Source: Funneliformis mosseae (Eukaryota > Glomeromycota > Glomeromycetes > Glomerales > Glomeraceae). Taken from it: a DNA stretch of 33,325 bases. Both the position numbers and the translations under genes were made by a program. The notes under the pieces are model-generated. The model worked only from the letters and a program-made list of their open reading frames with translations, was not told the origin of the DNA and did no database searches. The stretch spans positions 1 to 33,325 of the forward strand of contig CAJVPP010000407.1 of assembly GCA_910592005.1 (NCBI GenBank). The letters run 5' to 3'. How positions within the stretch are numbered: the stretch's first letter is position 1; each line of letters begins with the position of its first letter. Positions 32,677 to 33,325 of the stretch are shown here, piece after piece.

Positions 32677-33325
32677 GTGTTATATAGTAATTGTAATACT
32701 ATAATAGTTGTGATACTATATTGGTTGTTCATACTTGTGATAGATGCGATAAAAACTTTCCCAAGTTATGGAAACTTAGACGTCATTGAGAAAGATAATT
32801 CCAATGTCATCAAAAAATTATACCTAAAATTAATCAACCCACATCTGAGCAAGCTACTGTCCCACAGGTCATAGACCAAGGAACTGATCCAAAGCCTGTT
32901 AACCCACCAGTGGATATGATCAATGAGAATATTCACGATCCAGAAGTGGGTCCTAGTCCAGCTACCCAAGCACATAGAGAAGAAAAGTAACGAAAGCTAC
33001 CATCTCGTATAAATACAAAGCAATTTAAAACAGTATTTGCAGACCCAAGTGGTAGGAAATTTATTACTAATGAAGAGGCTGAAAAATGGGATTAGAAACA
33101 ACATGATCCTAATGAAGCTAGACTTCTAACATTAGCTGAGATAAAAGAAAAAGAAGAAATGAATAGGCAGGAGCGTATAGAGAACCTTCCACCTGCTAGA
33201 AGACAAGAATACGAACTAGAAAAGGAATATGCTTCTGGAAAACATTTTAGATCGATTTATAAAGAGGATGATAATGAAATAGAGGTTGAGCCTCCTGAAG
33301 GGGATATAGTATTCTTAGAAAGGCA
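32677..33325 (+). pseudogene. Retroelement-like open frame with stops, runs off the window
   Basis: An ATG-started frame from 32677 (hydrophobic start, then TFPSYGNLDVIEKDNSN) continues best in another frame from about 32799-32823, after a run of six A bases at 32812-32817. From there the frame is protein-like to 33325 (INQPTSEQATVPQV; later SGRKFITNEEAEKWD and KEKEEMNRQERIENLPPARR) except for TAA at 32988-32990 and TAG at 33093-33095. Pro/Glu/Lys-rich character with long charged helices suits a gag-like or linker region of a retrotransposon polyprotein, but I recognise no catalytic motif. The family assignment is a guess based on neighbouring transposons. Confidence 0.35.

Noticed and set aside
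32766..32975. Minus-strand frame, Trp-rich
   Set aside because: The opposite strand has a longer, lower-complexity-free coding frame; this one is its shadow.

Overview
The window looks like nuclear DNA of an arbuscular mycorrhizal fungus (Glomeromycotina, Rhizophagus-like). The evidence is extremely AT-rich intergenic DNA, short introns (mostly 67-103 nt, one of 267 nt) with GTAAGT-type or GC donors, and gene families known to be expanded in these fungi: a secreted/membrane Kelch protein, a TKL-type kinase with an N-terminal CxxC/CxxC motif, an F-box-like protein and many transposon relics. All stop codons of intact genes fit the standard code. I saw no tRNA, rRNA or CRISPR array.

Layout. 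1-10.7 kb is gene-free, very AT-rich DNA made largely of decayed mobile elements. Two large imperfect palindromes (about 243-1770 and 7648-8938) each carry smaller elements with terminal inverted repeats (TIRs) and target-site duplications (TSDs) nested in their arms. 10.7-12.3 kb holds a six-exon Kelch gene on the minus strand. 12.4-15.6 kb is non-coding or relic DNA. 15.6-19.3 kb is another AT-rich repeat block. 19.3-22.4 kb contains broken gene pieces (a coiled-coil relic, a GC-rich spliced relic, and a plus-strand relic with three stops).

23.6-29.5 kb is the gene island. It has a plus-strand kinase gene with a one-base frameshift, which converges with three minus-strand genes in a row: a five-exon coiled-coil gene of unknown function, a six-exon HP1-like gene (chromodomain plus chromo shadow domain), and a single-exon F-box-like gene. 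30.3-33.3 kb is transposon territory: a hAT-like terminal motif, a broken pogo-type transposase, an array of a short repeated motif, and a retroelement-like open frame with stops that runs off the end.

The genes do not form an operon or an obvious pathway. The most interesting items are the HP1-like protein, whose chromodomain appears to lack two of three aromatic cage residues, and the nested palindromes whose two arms were each hit by an insertion at the same short motif. Exon models for the Kelch, coiled-coil and HP1-like genes were built by hand from splice sites and frame continuity. Each sums to a multiple of three, but none has been checked against transcripts.
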